Below, piece by piece: positions 26,477 to 35,708 of a stretch of DNA of 64,000 nt (position 1 is the stretch's first letter; every line of letters begins with the position of its first letter). A program made the translations under genes and the position numbers. Location of the stretch: positions 1,550,001 to 1,614,000 of the forward strand of contig NZ_CP042829.1 in assembly GCF_008838325.1 (NCBI RefSeq), read 5' to 3'. This stretch comes from Tepidiforma bonchosmolovskayae (GTDB lineage Bacteria; Chloroflexota; Dehalococcoidia; Tepidiformales; Tepidiformaceae). The notes under the pieces were generated by a model that made no database searches, was not told the DNA's origin, and saw only the letters and a program-made list of their open reading frames with translations.

Positions 26477-27520
26477 ATGAAACTCGGCCTCTACCTCGGT
26501 TACTCCGGCGCAAAACTCGAACTGCCCGTCGATACCGTCCTCGAAGCCGAACGCCTCGGCTGGGATTCCGTCTGGACCGCCGAAGCCTACGGCTCCGATG
26601 CCGTCACCCCGCTCGCCTACCTCGCCGCCCTGACGAAGCGCATCAAGCTCGGCACCGCCATCATGCAGATCCCGGCCCGCACCCCGGCGATGACGGCGAT
26701 GACGGCCATGACCCTCGATGCCCTCAGCGGCGGCCGCATGCTCGTCGGCCTCGGCCTCAGCGGCCCCCAGGTCGTCGAAGGCTGGCACGGGCAGCCCTAC
26801 GGCCACCCGGCGGCGCGCCTCCGCGAATACGTCGCCATCCTCCGCAAGATCTGGGCCCGCGAAGAGCCGGTCGAGTTCCACGGCAAGGAGTACAACCTCC
26901 CCTACACCGGCCCCGGCGCCACCGGCCTCGGCAAGCCCCTCAAGAGCATCCTCCACGGGCGGAACATGCCCATCTACCTCGCCACCCTCGGCCCCAACAA
27001 CATCCGCCTCACCGCCGAAATCGCCGACGGCTGGATCCCTGCCTTCTTCTCCCCCTACCGCATGGACGTCTTCCGGCCCGACCTCGAGGCCGGCTTCGCC
27101 CGCGCCGGGGGCGGCAAGTCCATGAAGGACTTCGACATCGTCGCCACCTGCAACGTCGTCATCACCGACGACGTCAAGGCCGGCCTCGCCGCCACCAAGC
27201 CCGGCATCGCCCTCTACGTCGGCGGCATGGGCGCCCGCCAGAAAAACTTCTACAACGAGCTGATGCAGCGCTACGGCTACACCGAGGCCGCCGCCCGCGT
27301 GCAGGAGCTCTACCTCGCCGGCCGCAAGGCCGAAGCCGAGGCAGCCGTGCCCGACGAGCTCGCCGATGAGATGTCCCTCGTTGGCCCCGTCGAGCGCATC
27401 CGCGAGCGCTACAAAGCGTGGGAGGATTCCGGCGTCGGCACCATGCTCATCGCCACCCGCGACAGCCGCGTCCTCCAGCTCATGGCCGAGCTGATCGGCG
27501 CGCTCGCGAACACCCGCTAG
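26477..27520 (+). CDS. LLM class F420-dependent oxidoreductase
   Basis: Luciferase-like TIM-barrel enzyme, 347 residues: [50 protein letters not shown], and [23 protein letters not shown] are typical of the F420-using branch (Rv/MSMEG-type). Such enzymes use reduced F420 for hydride transfer to varied substrates; the substrate is unknown. A -10-like TACGCT is at 26436-26441. It leads a two-gene run with the downstream hypothetical gene. Confidence 0.9.
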   Translation: MKLGLYLGYSGAKLELPVDTVLEAERLGWDSVWTAEAYGSDAVTPLAYLAALTKRIKLGTAIMQIPARTPAMTAMTAMTLDALSGGRMLVGLGLSGPQVVEGWHGQPYGHPAARLREYVAILRKIWAREEPVEFHGKEYNLPYTGPGATGLGKPLKSILHGRNMPIYLATLGPNNIRLTAEIADGWIPAFFSPYRMDVFRPDLEAGFARAGGGKSMKDFDIVATCNVVITDDVKAGLAATKPGIALYVGGMGARQKNFYNELMQRYGYTEAAARVQELYLAGRKAEAEAAVPDELADEMSLVGPVERIRERYKAWEDSGVGTMLIATRDSRVLQLMAELIGALANTR

Positions 27521-27537
27521 CCTCGAGGAGGTCCGCC

Positions 27538-28002
27538 GTGGCCGAGGAGTTCGTCATCATCCTGCCGCCCCACCTTTCCATGGACGCGCGCCGCCGCCTC
27601 GCCGAAGCGCGCGTCTTCGAACAGGAGGTGCTCGCGCTGCTCGGCGAACTCCTCGGCCGCGAGCTGCCCGCGCCCCACGCTTGCATCGAAGAGCACCGCG
27701 CCGTCGGCACCTGGGACTTCCACATCCTCCGCTCCTGGCAGGCCGGCGACCTCGCCCTCCGCGCCACCGCCCGCCCCATCGAGGGCGCCGGCGGCCCCTT
27801 CGGCGAAGACATCGAATTCGAGGTCATCGAGGTGCCCCCGCTCCGCTTCGCCGCCATCGCCAGCCTCGACGTCCGCGTCGGCGGCTCCCTCCGCGTCACC
27901 GTCGCCGGCTGCCCGCCCGCCGACCTCGAGCGCATCCGCGCGTCCTTCGGCCGGCACATCCGCGCCCTGCTCGAAGCTCTCGAGTCCGGCCTCGTCGCCT
28001 AG
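27538..28002 (+). CDS. Hypothetical protein
   Basis: 154 residues, soluble, not recognised. The C-terminal half alternates strands and helices. GTG 27538 follows GAGGAGG by 6 nt, a good site, which decides the start. It lies 17 bp after the F420 oxidoreductase and probably shares its transcript. The stop overlaps the stop of the convergent zinc-ribbon gene within CTAG. Confidence 0.7.
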   Translation: MAEEFVIILPPHLSMDARRRLAEARVFEQEVLALLGELLGRELPAPHACIEEHRAVGTWDFHILRSWQAGDLALRATARPIEGAGGPFGEDIEFEVIEVPPLRFAAIASLDVRVGGSLRVTVAGCPPADLERIRASFGRHIRALLEALESGLVA

Positions 28003-28562
28003 CCCGCCCCGCTCCGCTCCCCGCCGGGCCCGGCGCTGCCTTCACGCTGCGCGAGGAAGGCTGCCCAGGCTTCGTCCCGGCGCCGGGCCCCCCTCCGGTA
28101 ACCGATCTGGGCCCCGATGAATGTCCCGAAGAGCTGCGCCAGCACGTACCCTCCGAGCAGCAGCACCCCGAACGCCAGCGCCGGGTGTCCGAGGATGCCC
28201 GGCCCCCAGATCACCATCCAGAGGAAGAGCGCCGAGGCCAGGATCAGCCCGAAAAACGCGCCCCCGTGCACCCAGCGCGCCTCGGTCTTCTGCTTCTGAA
28301 GGTAGAGGCGCAGCACCTCCTGCGGGATCTCGTCCACCGGCGGCCGCGCGGCCGTCGCCGTCCCGCAGAACGGACAGACCGCATCCTCCGCCCGCAGCCG
28401 CGCATAGCAGAACCCGCAGAACCGGCCCGTCGCCGGCACCCGCCGCGCCAGCCGCTCCTCCATCTTCGGCTGCAGGCGGTCGAGGTACGGGTAGGGCGAC
28501 TCGTACCCCGCAACCCCGCGCACCTCCGGCGCAGCGCGCTCCCCCGGACCGGCTTCAGCCAT
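27999..28562 (-). CDS. Zinc-ribbon membrane protein
   Basis: About 187 residues. A zinc ribbon of two C-x2-C knuckles (CGFC ... CPFC) near residues 50-70 is followed by two transmembrane helices (FFGLILASALFLWMVIWG and ALAFGVLLLGGYVLAQLFG) and a basic tail. No catalytic motif is seen. The start is uncertain: ATG 28562 is used, though a GTG at 28610 extends the frame by 16 residues. It is divergent from the alpha/beta-hydrolase at 28644. Confidence 0.68.
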   Translation of the reverse strand: MAEAGPGERAAPEVRGVAGYESPYPYLDRLQPKMEERLARRVPATGRFCGFCYARLRAEDAVCPFCGTATAARPPVDEIPQEVLRLYLQKQKTEARWVHGGAFFGLILASALFLWMVIWGPGILGHPALAFGVLLLGGYVLAQLFGTFIGAQIGYRRGARRRDEAWAAFLAQREGSAGPGGERSGAG

Positions 28563-28643
28563 GCCCTTAGCGAACCACCGCGCGCCCTCGCCCGCAACCC
28601 GGACGCTCACCCCAAAAGCCGCCCCTCCGTATACTCAGCTACC

Positions 28644-29498
28644 GTGACCACCCAACCGGCCCTCCACGGCGAAGACGGCTACCTCACCATCCACGGCCTC
28701 CGGCACCACTACCTCCGCTGGGGCAGCGTCGACAACGAACCCCTCGTCCTTCTCCACGGGCTCATGAACAACGCCCGTTACTGGGAGCACATCGCCGAGC
28801 GGTTCGTCGACCGCTGGTGCGTCTACGCCCCCGACCTCCGTGGTCACGGCGAAAGCGAGCACGCCCCCGGCGGCTACCTTGTCTGGGCCTTCGCCATGGA
28901 CCTCCGCGGCTTCGTCGAAGAGATGGACCTCGAAGCCTTCGACCTCGTCGCCCACAGCATCGGCAGCCGCATCGCCATGGCCTACGCCCGCGACCACTCC
29001 CACCGCCTCAAGCACCTCGTCCTCGCCGATATGGGCCCCCAGATGGCCGACCAGGGCGCCCGCGGCATCCGCCGCAGCACCGGCGAGGCCCAGAAAGCCC
29101 CCGGCTTCGCCACCGAAGCCGAGGCAATCGAACATTTCGCCCGCCTCTACCCCGGCCGCGACCGCGACTTCCTCCTCCGCCAGGTCTACGCCTCCCTTCA
29201 GCTCGACGAGGCCACCGGCAACCTCGTCTTCCGCTTCGACCCCGCCATCCACCAGGCCACCGGCCGCGGCGCCATCGTCGAAATCCCCTACCTCTGGGAA
29301 AGCCTCGAACACATTACCTGCCCCACGCTCGTTATCCGCGCCGAAAAGAGCAAAGTCCTCTCGCCCGAGATCGCCGAGGAGATGGTCCGCCGCCTGCCGA
29401 ACGGCCGCCTCATCGAAATCGCCGACGCCGGCCACCAGGTGCCGCTCCACCAGCCCGAGGCCTTCAGCCGCGCCGTCCGCGAATTCCTCGAGTCCTGA
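28644..29498 (+). CDS. Alpha/beta fold hydrolase
   Basis: 284-residue esterase/lyase-type hydrolase: oxyanion loop LLHGLMNN, nucleophile S105 in AHSIGS (Ala replaces the first Gly of GxSxG), and catalytic His in DAGHQVPLH. It resembles the dehalogenase/C-C hydrolase group. It starts at GTG without a ribosome binding site; TATACT (28630-28635) ends 8 nt upstream, so a leaderless or very short-leader mRNA is likely. It has no secretion signal. Confidence 0.88.
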   Translation: MTTQPALHGEDGYLTIHGLRHHYLRWGSVDNEPLVLLHGLMNNARYWEHIAERFVDRWCVYAPDLRGHGESEHAPGGYLVWAFAMDLRGFVEEMDLEAFDLVAHSIGSRIAMAYARDHSHRLKHLVLADMGPQMADQGARGIRRSTGEAQKAPGFATEAEAIEHFARLYPGRDRDFLLRQVYASLQLDEATGNLVFRFDPAIHQATGRGAIVEIPYLWESLEHITCPTLVIRAEKSKVLSPEIAEEMVRRLPNGRLIEIADAGHQVPLHQPEAFSRAVREFLES

Positions 29499-29507
29499 GC
29501 TGACGCC

Positions 29508-30488
29508 CTAGAACCCGTTCGTCCCGTCGGTGAACCGGAGCGCATCGAGCAGGATGCCGTGGGCCGCCATCTCCCAGTGCAGGTGTGCGCCCGTCGAAAG
29601 CCCGGTATTCCCGACCGCGCCGATGAGCTGCCCCGCCTCCACCCGGTCCCCTTCCGCCACCGCGATGCTGCTCAGGTGCGCATACCCTGAGTACAGCCCG
29701 CCGCCGTGGTCGATGATGACCATGTTGCCGCGCACCCGCAGCTCCCGCGCCAGCACCACCACGCCCGAGTTCGTCGCCACCACCGGCGCGCCCTCCGCCG
29801 CGCCGATGTCCGTCCCGCCGTGGTGGCCGCTCGGCGCCCCCCCGTTGACCGACCGCTGCTCGCCGAACCGCGCCGTGATCGCCCCCTGCGTCGGCAGCAG
29901 CCACGGCCCCGACCACAGTTTTTGCGGCGTTACCTTGACATAGATGCTCTTCAGCAGGGCCAGCTCGTCCGCAACGACCTGCGGGTCCAGAAGCGCCGCC
30001 GTCTGCTCCGGCGTGAAGGCGAGGTAATCCACGGTCCACTGCGTCGGCAGCACCGTGACCGTCGCCTGGAGCGTACCCCGCGTGCCGTTGGGCAGGCGGA
30101 CATCCGCCACCAGCTCATGCTGGCCCGGCAGTTCGTCCGTATCGACCGGCACAAAGGTGTACTGGCTCTGGCTCCCCTTCGTCAGCGGGTACTTCCGCCC
30201 GAGGAACTGCACCTGCCCGCCGATCACGTCGCCCGTCACCGATACCAGCAGCGCCCCTGCCTGGTACACCTCCAGCGTCGAGACCACCAGCTCCGGCGGC
30301 ACCAGCGGCGTCGGCGAAACGCCCGGCGGCAGCGTCGGCGTCGGCGAAGGCCCCGCCGGCGTCACCATCCGCACCGTCACATCCGCTGTCCCGTCGGCAC
30401 CCGCCGAGCACGCCGTCCCCGCCGCGCACGCTGCCGCCGCGAACACCGCCAGCACCCATCGGCGGACCACCGAAACCCGGCCGGCCAT
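29508..30488 (-). CDS. M23 family peptidoglycan endopeptidase lipoprotein
   Basis: LytM/M23 zinc peptidase cleaving peptide cross-links in the wall. Signal peptide with lipobox (AGTA-C), a Pro/Thr linker, a beta domain (about residues 60-190) and a C-terminal M23 domain: H-x3-D in HHGGTDIG and H-x-H in HLHWEM. ATG 30488 puts the signal peptide at the start. Both zinc motifs are intact, so it is probably active rather than an EnvC-type activator. It is divergent from the surface protein gene. Confidence 0.9.
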   Translation of the reverse strand: MAGRVSVVRRWVLAVFAAAACAAGTACSAGADGTADVTVRMVTPAGPSPTPTLPPGVSPTPLVPPELVVSTLEVYQAGALLVSVTGDVIGGQVQFLGRKYPLTKGSQSQYTFVPVDTDELPGQHELVADVRLPNGTRGTLQATVTVLPTQWTVDYLAFTPEQTAALLDPQVVADELALLKSIYVKVTPQKLWSGPWLLPTQGAITARFGEQRSVNGGAPSGHHGGTDIGAAEGAPVVATNSGVVVLARELRVRGNMVIIDHGGGLYSGYAHLSSIAVAEGDRVEAGQLIGAVGNTGLSTGAHLHWEMAAHGILLDALRFTDGTNGF

Positions 30489-30564
30489 ACCCCGCAGGTT
30501 CCCCCATCCCCGGCGGCCGGGCAACCCGCCGACACACCGTTTCGCTGAAGCTGACAGTCCGTCA

Positions 30565-30598
30565 TAACGGGCGGCCGGCGCAGCCGGTCGCCCTGTTA
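30565..30598 (+). promoter_or_regulatory. Long hairpin in the leader of the surface protein gene
   Basis: The arms 30565-30578 and 30584-30598 pair over 14 bp with one bulged base and two G-U pairs, closing a 5-nt loop. It lies 126 bp before the GTG start in a gap with no other gene, so it could be a 5' stabiliser or regulatory element. Confidence 0.45.
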
Positions 30599-30723
30599 GG
30601 CCCTGCCCCCGCCTCCGAATTTCCTCTCGGGTGTTACCGGCCTGTCCATCAAGCCGGCGCAGCTCCTGCGCGCCGCCGCGGCCTGCCGGCAGCCCCTCCA
30701 GCCCCTACCCGGAGGTTCCTCCC

Positions 30724-33015
30724 GTGTCCGCCGGTCCCATCCGTCCCAAGCGCTGGCCCATCATGGCCGCGGCCGTTGCGCTTGTCGCAGCCGCCCTCCT
30801 GCTCCCCGCCGTCCACCGGGGTCTCGCCCAGGAACCCGATGGAACCCTCGTCATCGCCAAGGTCATCCCCGGCGACCCCGGCGATACGACGACCTTCTTC
30901 GCAACCCTCGCGCCCTGCGCCGAACCGAAGGACGGCAAGACGTTCGGCTTCAGCCAGCTGGAACCCGCGAGCGTTTCTGTCGCGCCTGACTGCTGGCTCG
31001 TAAGCGAACAGCCTCCGCGCGGCTACCTGAATCTCGGCTGGTCACTCGGCCAGCTCGACAAGAACGGCTCGCCCGTCTGCCCTGAAGCCATCGACAGTCG
31101 CTCAACGCAGGCTGAGGTGAAGGTCGGCGCCGCCGATCCCGTGGTTGTCTGTTTCTACAACCAGTTCAACTCCGGCCCCAATGACCAGCCCCGCGACGAC
31201 GCAAACCTGTTCATCGCGAAGGTCGTGCCCGGGTCCCCGGGTGATACGACGGTCTTCCAGGCGTCCTATGCCCCCTGCGACGACCCCAAAGCGGCAAATT
31301 CCGTGACCTTCAGCCAGGGCGCCCCCGCCGGCGTCGCGGTCAAGGATGGCTGCTGGCAGGCCGAAGAGGTCAGCCTCCCGGCGGGCTACGTCAACCTCGG
31401 CTGGGCCCCTGGCCGCATCACCCTGGGCAAAGATGGCACGCCCCAGATCTCCTGCCCGGACAGCCCCACGGAGTTCTCCTCGGTCGCGAAAGTCGATATC
31501 AGCGCCAAAACCGGCGCCCAGGCCGTCTGCTTCTACAACCGCGCAAACGAGCGCCCGACAGACCCGTGGGATCCCCCGCCCGCCGGCAGCGCTACCCTCA
31601 CCGTCGCCAAGGTCATCCCCGGCCACCCGGACGATGACCGGAACTTCCAGGCCTGGGTGTCGCAGTGCGGGGACAACACCGACCCCATCGCACCGCCACC
31701 GTTCGGGGTCGGGTTCAGTCAGCCGTCCCCGGGTACCCTTCCGCTCGAACCCGGCTGCTGGTCGGTGAGCGAGGAGATCCTGCCCCGTTCGCCCTACGGT
31801 TTCGCCGGCTGGGCCCTGGGAGCCGAAAAGGGCGGCGAACTCTACTGCCCCGACGGGCCCGAAAGCGCTGAGCAGCCGGTCCAGCTCAAGCTCGGCGCGG
31901 GCGATCGCCGGGTCATCTGCTTCTACAACACCCGGCTCGATGGCGACCCGCCCGTCGAGAAACCGACCCTCACCGTCGCCAAGGTCATCCCCGGCTCCCC
32001 GGGCGATGCAGCGCCGTTCACTGCCGCGGTCGCCGGCGTCGGCACCGACTTCACCGCGAATGTCACCTTCGCGCAGGGCGACCCCGGGCAGCTCGTGCTC
32101 GCCCCCGGCGGCTACACCGTCCGCGAGCTGCCCCGGACCGGCTACCGCACCCTCGGCTGGAGCTACGGCCGCTTCGAAACCGGGCCCGGCGGCCCTCCGT
32201 GCCGCACCGGCTGCGACATTCAGACCGGCCGGCTGGTCTGCCCCGCAGCCCCCGACCAGTCCGGCGACACCGCGCCCGTGACCATCGAACCCGTCGGCGC
32301 GACGCCCGAGGCCAACCCCGGCGCCGGCGAGCACGTCCTCGTCTGCTTCTACAACGAGCCGCTGACCGTCAGCCAGGACCCCGCCGAAGCCGGTGTCACC
32401 ATCCGCGTCGCGAAGACCGAGAACATCGTCGGCTTCGAGCGCCCCGGCGCCGGCTGGGAGTTCACCCTCTCAGGCTGCGGCATCGAGCCGCGCACCGCCG
32501 TCACCGGTCCTGATGGTGTCGCCCTCTTCGAGAACCTGCCCCCGGCCGTCGGCTGCTCCTACACCGTCGCCGAAACCCTCCGCCCCGGCTGGACCGCCCA
32601 GTTCGCGGTCCGCGACGCCTCGCCCCGCCAGCCCGGCGAAATCGTCACGCTCGCCTTCCTCAACATCCGCGACTGGAACCCGCCCTGCATGGTCGGCTGC
32701 TACGAACTGCCGCCCTCCGACCCGCCCCCTCCTCCCCCGGCTCCCCCCGCTCCGCCCCAGCCCGCCGTCCCGGCCCCGCCCGCGGCGCCGACCCCGCCCG
32801 CGCAGTCGAGCAGCACCGAAACGCCCCCGGCCGACTCCTCCGCGACCGGCGCGCCGCCGCCTGCCGCCCTCGCCACGCCGCTGCCCCCGCGCGCCGGCAA
32901 CGCCCCAGCGGCCGGCCGCGCAGCGCTCCCCGGCCCCGCGGCCCTGGCGGTCCTGGTCCTGCTGAGCAGCTCTGCCGGCCTGGCGGCGGTTGCCCTTGCG
33001 CGCCGCAGCACCTAA
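30724..33015 (+). CDS. Large repetitive surface protein with C-terminal membrane anchor
   Basis: 763 residues. A signal peptide (to the LAQE region near residue 37) is followed by four tandem copies of a 120-130-residue unit that begins with AKVIPG (residues about 41, 161, 291 and 415) and ends with CFYN. Each unit holds several Cys, probably paired outside the cell. Residues about 557-650 look like a SpaA/Cna-B beta-sandwich (VTIRVAKTENIVG ... GPDGVALFENLP). A Pro/Ala-rich stretch and a hydrophobic helix with a basic end (ALARRST) close the protein, like a sorting signal but without a clean LPXTG. GTG 30724 has GGAGG 8 nt upstream. Confidence 0.85.
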   Translation: MSAGPIRPKRWPIMAAAVALVAAALLLPAVHRGLAQEPDGTLVIAKVIPGDPGDTTTFFATLAPCAEPKDGKTFGFSQLEPASVSVAPDCWLVSEQPPRGYLNLGWSLGQLDKNGSPVCPEAIDSRSTQAEVKVGAADPVVVCFYNQFNSGPNDQPRDDANLFIAKVVPGSPGDTTVFQASYAPCDDPKAANSVTFSQGAPAGVAVKDGCWQAEEVSLPAGYVNLGWAPGRITLGKDGTPQISCPDSPTEFSSVAKVDISAKTGAQAVCFYNRANERPTDPWDPPPAGSATLTVAKVIPGHPDDDRNFQAWVSQCGDNTDPIAPPPFGVGFSQPSPGTLPLEPGCWSVSEEILPRSPYGFAGWALGAEKGGELYCPDGPESAEQPVQLKLGAGDRRVICFYNTRLDGDPPVEKPTLTVAKVIPGSPGDAAPFTAAVAGVGTDFTANVTFAQGDPGQLVLAPGGYTVRELPRTGYRTLGWSYGRFETGPGGPPCRTGCDIQTGRLVCPAAPDQSGDTAPVTIEPVGATPEANPGAGEHVLVCFYNEPLTVSQDPAEAGVTIRVAKTENIVGFERPGAGWEFTLSGCGIEPRTAVTGPDGVALFENLPPAVGCSYTVAETLRPGWTAQFAVRDASPRQPGEIVTLAFLNIRDWNPPCMVGCYELPPSDPPPPPPAPPAPPQPAVPAPPAAPTPPAQSSSTETPPADSSATGAPPPAALATPLPPRAGNAPAAGRAALPGPAALAVLVLLSSSAGLAAVALARRST

Positions 33016-33044
33016 ACCGTCCGCCGGCGGGCCCCGGCGTCGCG

Positions 33045-34319
33045 TCAGCCCGCCAGGGCCCGCTCGGCGTAGGGACGCAGCATCTGCATCGGCGAGAGCG
33101 GGGTCCCCAGGCTCGCGCAGACGCCCCGCAGGAGCCCAATGACCCGCCCAAGCAGCACCAGGTCGCCCGGGATCTGCTCCACCGGGTTCGACCGCAGCGC
33201 CCGGTTCCGCTCCCGCAGCTCGGCCCTCGGCGCATCGATCGGCCGCGGCTCGAACAGGATCGCCAGCGTGCCCAGCAGCGCCTCCGGCTCCTCGTTGCGC
33301 ACCCGCACCCCAAGCTCCCGGAAGGCAGCCACGATCATCGCCGGGTCCCGGTTCGCCGTCCCGAGCACCAGCCGCGCGAACCCGCGCCGCGCCGTCTCCG
33401 GCAGCTCCTTCGTCAGCCCGAAATCGAGCAGCGCGACCCTCCCGCCCGGCAGCACCAGGATGTTCCCCGGGTGCGGGTCCGCCTGGAACAGCCCGTCGAC
33501 CATAATCTGGTGGCCGTACGCATTCGTGATCGCCTCGGCCAGCGCGGCCCGGTCTGGCGCATGCGCATCCCGCCGCTCCGCATCGAGGAGCCGCACCCCG
33601 TCCACGTACTCCGTGACGAGCACCTTCGGACGTACATAACCGTCGACCACCGCCGGGACGACAACGCCCGGTAGGTGTGCCAGGTTCTCCCGCACCCGCC
33701 GCGTCATCTCCGCCTCGCGCTCGAAGTCCAGCTCGAGCGGCACCTGGCTCGCAATCTCGTTCACCACCGTCCGGTAGTCGAAGTTCGGTTCGAGCCTGGC
33801 GACGATGCCGACCAGCGTCTTCAGGTTCCGCACATCCAGCCGCACCAGCCCGGCGACCTCCGGGTACTGCACCTTCACCACCACGTCGCGGCCGTCCGGC
33901 AGCCGGGCGCGGTGCACCTGCGCCAGCGACGCCGAGGCGAGCGGCTCCGGGTCGAACGCCGCAAACAGCTCCTCGAGCGCCTCTCCGAACTGCTCCTCAA
34001 TCGTGCGTCGAACCACCGGAAACGGGTGCGGCGGCACTGCATCCTGCAGCCGCGAGAGCGACCGGGTGTACGGCTCGGGCAGCAGGTCCGTCCGCGTGCC
34101 GATGAACTGCCCCGACTTGATGTACAGGCCGCGCAGGTCCGTCGCCAGCCGGTAGAGCAGCTCGGCAAACTGCTCGTGCCGCGCCGTCCATGCCGCCTCG
34201 GCCTCCGCCGGCGGCAGCTTCCGCGCACGCCGCTGGGTCCGCTTGTAGCCGAGATAGATGCGGGCCCCGGTCCGCGCCACCCGCGCCGACCGCCGCAGCC
34301 GCTGGACGGTTTCGAACAT
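33045..34319 (-). CDS. ABC1/AarF (UbiB-like) atypical kinase
   Basis: 424 residues. UbiB-family motifs: K68-S-G-Q71 (the KxGQ motif that covers the active site), SASLAQVHRA (A-rich nucleotide loop), VVVKVQYP, ADPHPGNIL and LLDFGLTK. Such proteins act as ATPases linked to quinone or lipid metabolism. There is no C-terminal transmembrane pair. ATG 34319 is the start: on the minus strand TATACT (34334-34329) ends 9 nt before it and no ribosome binding site is present. Confidence 0.92.
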   Translation of the reverse strand: MFETVQRLRRSARVARTGARIYLGYKRTQRRARKLPPAEAEAAWTARHEQFAELLYRLATDLRGLYIKSGQFIGTRTDLLPEPYTRSLSRLQDAVPPHPFPVVRRTIEEQFGEALEELFAAFDPEPLASASLAQVHRARLPDGRDVVVKVQYPEVAGLVRLDVRNLKTLVGIVARLEPNFDYRTVVNEIASQVPLELDFEREAEMTRRVRENLAHLPGVVVPAVVDGYVRPKVLVTEYVDGVRLLDAERRDAHAPDRAALAEAITNAYGHQIMVDGLFQADPHPGNILVLPGGRVALLDFGLTKELPETARRGFARLVLGTANRDPAMIVAAFRELGVRVRNEEPEALLGTLAILFEPRPIDAPRAELRERNRALRSNPVEQIPGDLVLLGRVIGLLRGVCASLGTPLSPMQMLRPYAERALAG

Positions 34320-34369
34320 CGTTCGAGCAGTATACCGGGCCGGGGCGGTCCCCCGGCCCGGCCGCGCAG

Positions 34370-35215
34370 TCAGATCTGGCTGTAGCCCGACCCCTTCCGC
34401 TCCACCCCGAGCCCCTTCCCTTCGCTGATCCAGCCGAACTCGAGCAGGATCTCCTGGCTGTAGGTCACCCGGCCCGCCACCTTCTCCTTCGGTTCGGTCG
34501 CCAGCAGCAGCGCCGCCTTCGCCATCAGGATCGGCGGCTCGCCCCGCGGGTCGTCCATCCCTGTCACGAGGTGGTGGAACACGGTCCCCGGCGTCGGCAC
34601 CACCTGCGACGGCGAAACGCACGTCACGCTCACCCCGTCGTGGTACACCTCGCTCGCCAGCCCCTGCGTGAACCGCTCCAGCGCCGCCTTTTCCGCCCCG
34701 TACAGCGTCCCGCCCCGGCCGATGTTCTCGGGGTACGGCCCGCGGCCCGGCCCGATCGCCGCCCCGCTCGAAATGTTGACGATCGCGCCCGACTTCCGAG
34801 GCAGCATGTCCTGCAGCACCAGCTGGCTCAGGTAGAACGGCGCATGGAAGTTCACCGCAATCGACCGGTGCCACTTGTTGATCGGATAGTCCTTGATCGG
34901 GATGAAGTACGTGAGGGCCGCGTTGTTCACCAGCACATCGATCGGCCCGAACGCCTTCCGCGCCTCCTCCACCGCCCGCACGCACTGCTCGTACTCCGAA
35001 ATGTCGGCGGCGATCGGGATCGCCTCGCCGCCCGCCTTCCGGATCGTCTCGACCGTGTGCTCCAGCGAGCCCTCGAGCGGGTGATCGCCCTCCCGCAGCG
35101 TGCGCGCCACACAGGCCACGCGCCCGCCCTCTTCAGCGAACAGGCGCGCAATCTCCGCGCCGATGCCCCGGCTCGCACCGGTCACAATCACCGTCTTGCC
35201 ATCCAGCCTGCCCAA
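34370..35215 (-). CDS. SDR family oxidoreductase
   Basis: 281-residue classical SDR: cofactor motif TGASRGIG at 12-19, NNAA at 97-100, Ser149/150, Y172 and K176 (YGAEK). An insert of about 20 residues between them (GPGRGPYPENIGRGG) sets it apart from the other SDR in this window. R16 after the Gly motif suggests NADPH. GGGAGGGA precedes the ATG. Substrate unknown. Confidence 0.9.
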   Translation of the reverse strand: MGRLDGKTVIVTGASRGIGAEIARLFAEEGGRVACVARTLREGDHPLEGSLEHTVETIRKAGGEAIPIAADISEYEQCVRAVEEARKAFGPIDVLVNNAALTYFIPIKDYPINKWHRSIAVNFHAPFYLSQLVLQDMLPRKSGAIVNISSGAAIGPGRGPYPENIGRGGTLYGAEKAALERFTQGLASEVYHDGVSVTCVSPSQVVPTPGTVFHHLVTGMDDPRGEPPILMAKAALLLATEPKEKVAGRVTYSQEILLEFGWISEGKGLGVERKGSGYSQI

Positions 35216-35250
35216 TGGGGTCCCTCCCTGACGTCAACGTAAGCGTCGGG

Positions 35251-35256
35251 ATTGTA
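35251..35256 (-). promoter_or_regulatory. -10 box of the SDR gene
   Basis: TACAAT on the minus strand, about 36 bp before the ATG at 35215. No good -35 lies at 16-18 bp. Confidence 0.45.
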
Positions 35257-35288
35257 GCCGAACCGACCTCGTTCCGCGCGCAACGAAA

Positions 35289-35310
35289 ACGCCCGCCGGG
35301 CGGCGGGCGT
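35289..35310 (-). terminator. Intrinsic terminator of rpsT
   Basis: Perfect 9-bp stem (35289-35297 with 35302-35310), 4-nt loop; on the minus strand it is followed by TTTCGTT, 33 bp after the rpsT stop. Confidence 0.85.
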
Positions 35311-35342
35311 CGCGGTCTCCTGGTGCCCCGGGAAGGCGGTGC

Positions 35343-35624
35343 TCAGGCCGCGTTCTGCTTCGACTGGGCCTTCTGGACGAGGTGCGCCATGCGGCGCTTC
35401 AGGCGGTCGGCCTTGCCCACGTGGATGGCGCCCTTCTTCGCGGCGCGGTCCACTGCCGAATACGCCCGGCTGAGGGCTTCCTTGATCGCGTCGCCGTCGC
35501 CGGCCGCGACCGCCTCGCGGAGCTTGCGGATAGCATTGCGGGCGCGGGTGCGCCGCGAGCGGTTGCGCTCCCGTTCGCGGAGCGACTGGTGCCAGCGCTT
35601 GATAGCGGACTTATGGTGAGCCAT
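35343..35624 (-). CDS. rpsT: 30S ribosomal protein S20
   Basis: 93 residues, strongly basic and helical. The start MAHHKSAIKRWHQS and the C-terminal KGAIHVGKADRLKRRMAHLVQKA are the S20 family signature, and the length is normal. It binds 16S rRNA during small-subunit assembly. Monocistronic, between a good promoter and a strong terminator. Confidence 0.96.
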   Translation of the reverse strand: MAHHKSAIKRWHQSLRERERNRSRRTRARNAIRKLREAVAAGDGDAIKEALSRAYSAVDRAAKKGAIHVGKADRLKRRMAHLVQKAQSKQNAA

Positions 35625-35666
35625 CTGGTACGAACCCGGGGCAGATCTGGTGTGTGCCGAACCTTG

Positions 35667-35695
35667 AGGGTAGCAACCGCCCCCGCATCGAGCAA
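35667..35695 (-). promoter_or_regulatory. rpsT promoter
   Basis: Minus strand TTGCTC (35695-35690), 17 bp, TACCCT (35672-35667), about 43 bp before the ATG. The heptamer repeat begins 13 bp upstream of the -35. Confidence 0.6.
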
Positions 35696-35708
35696 TCCGG
35701 TCGCCCCG

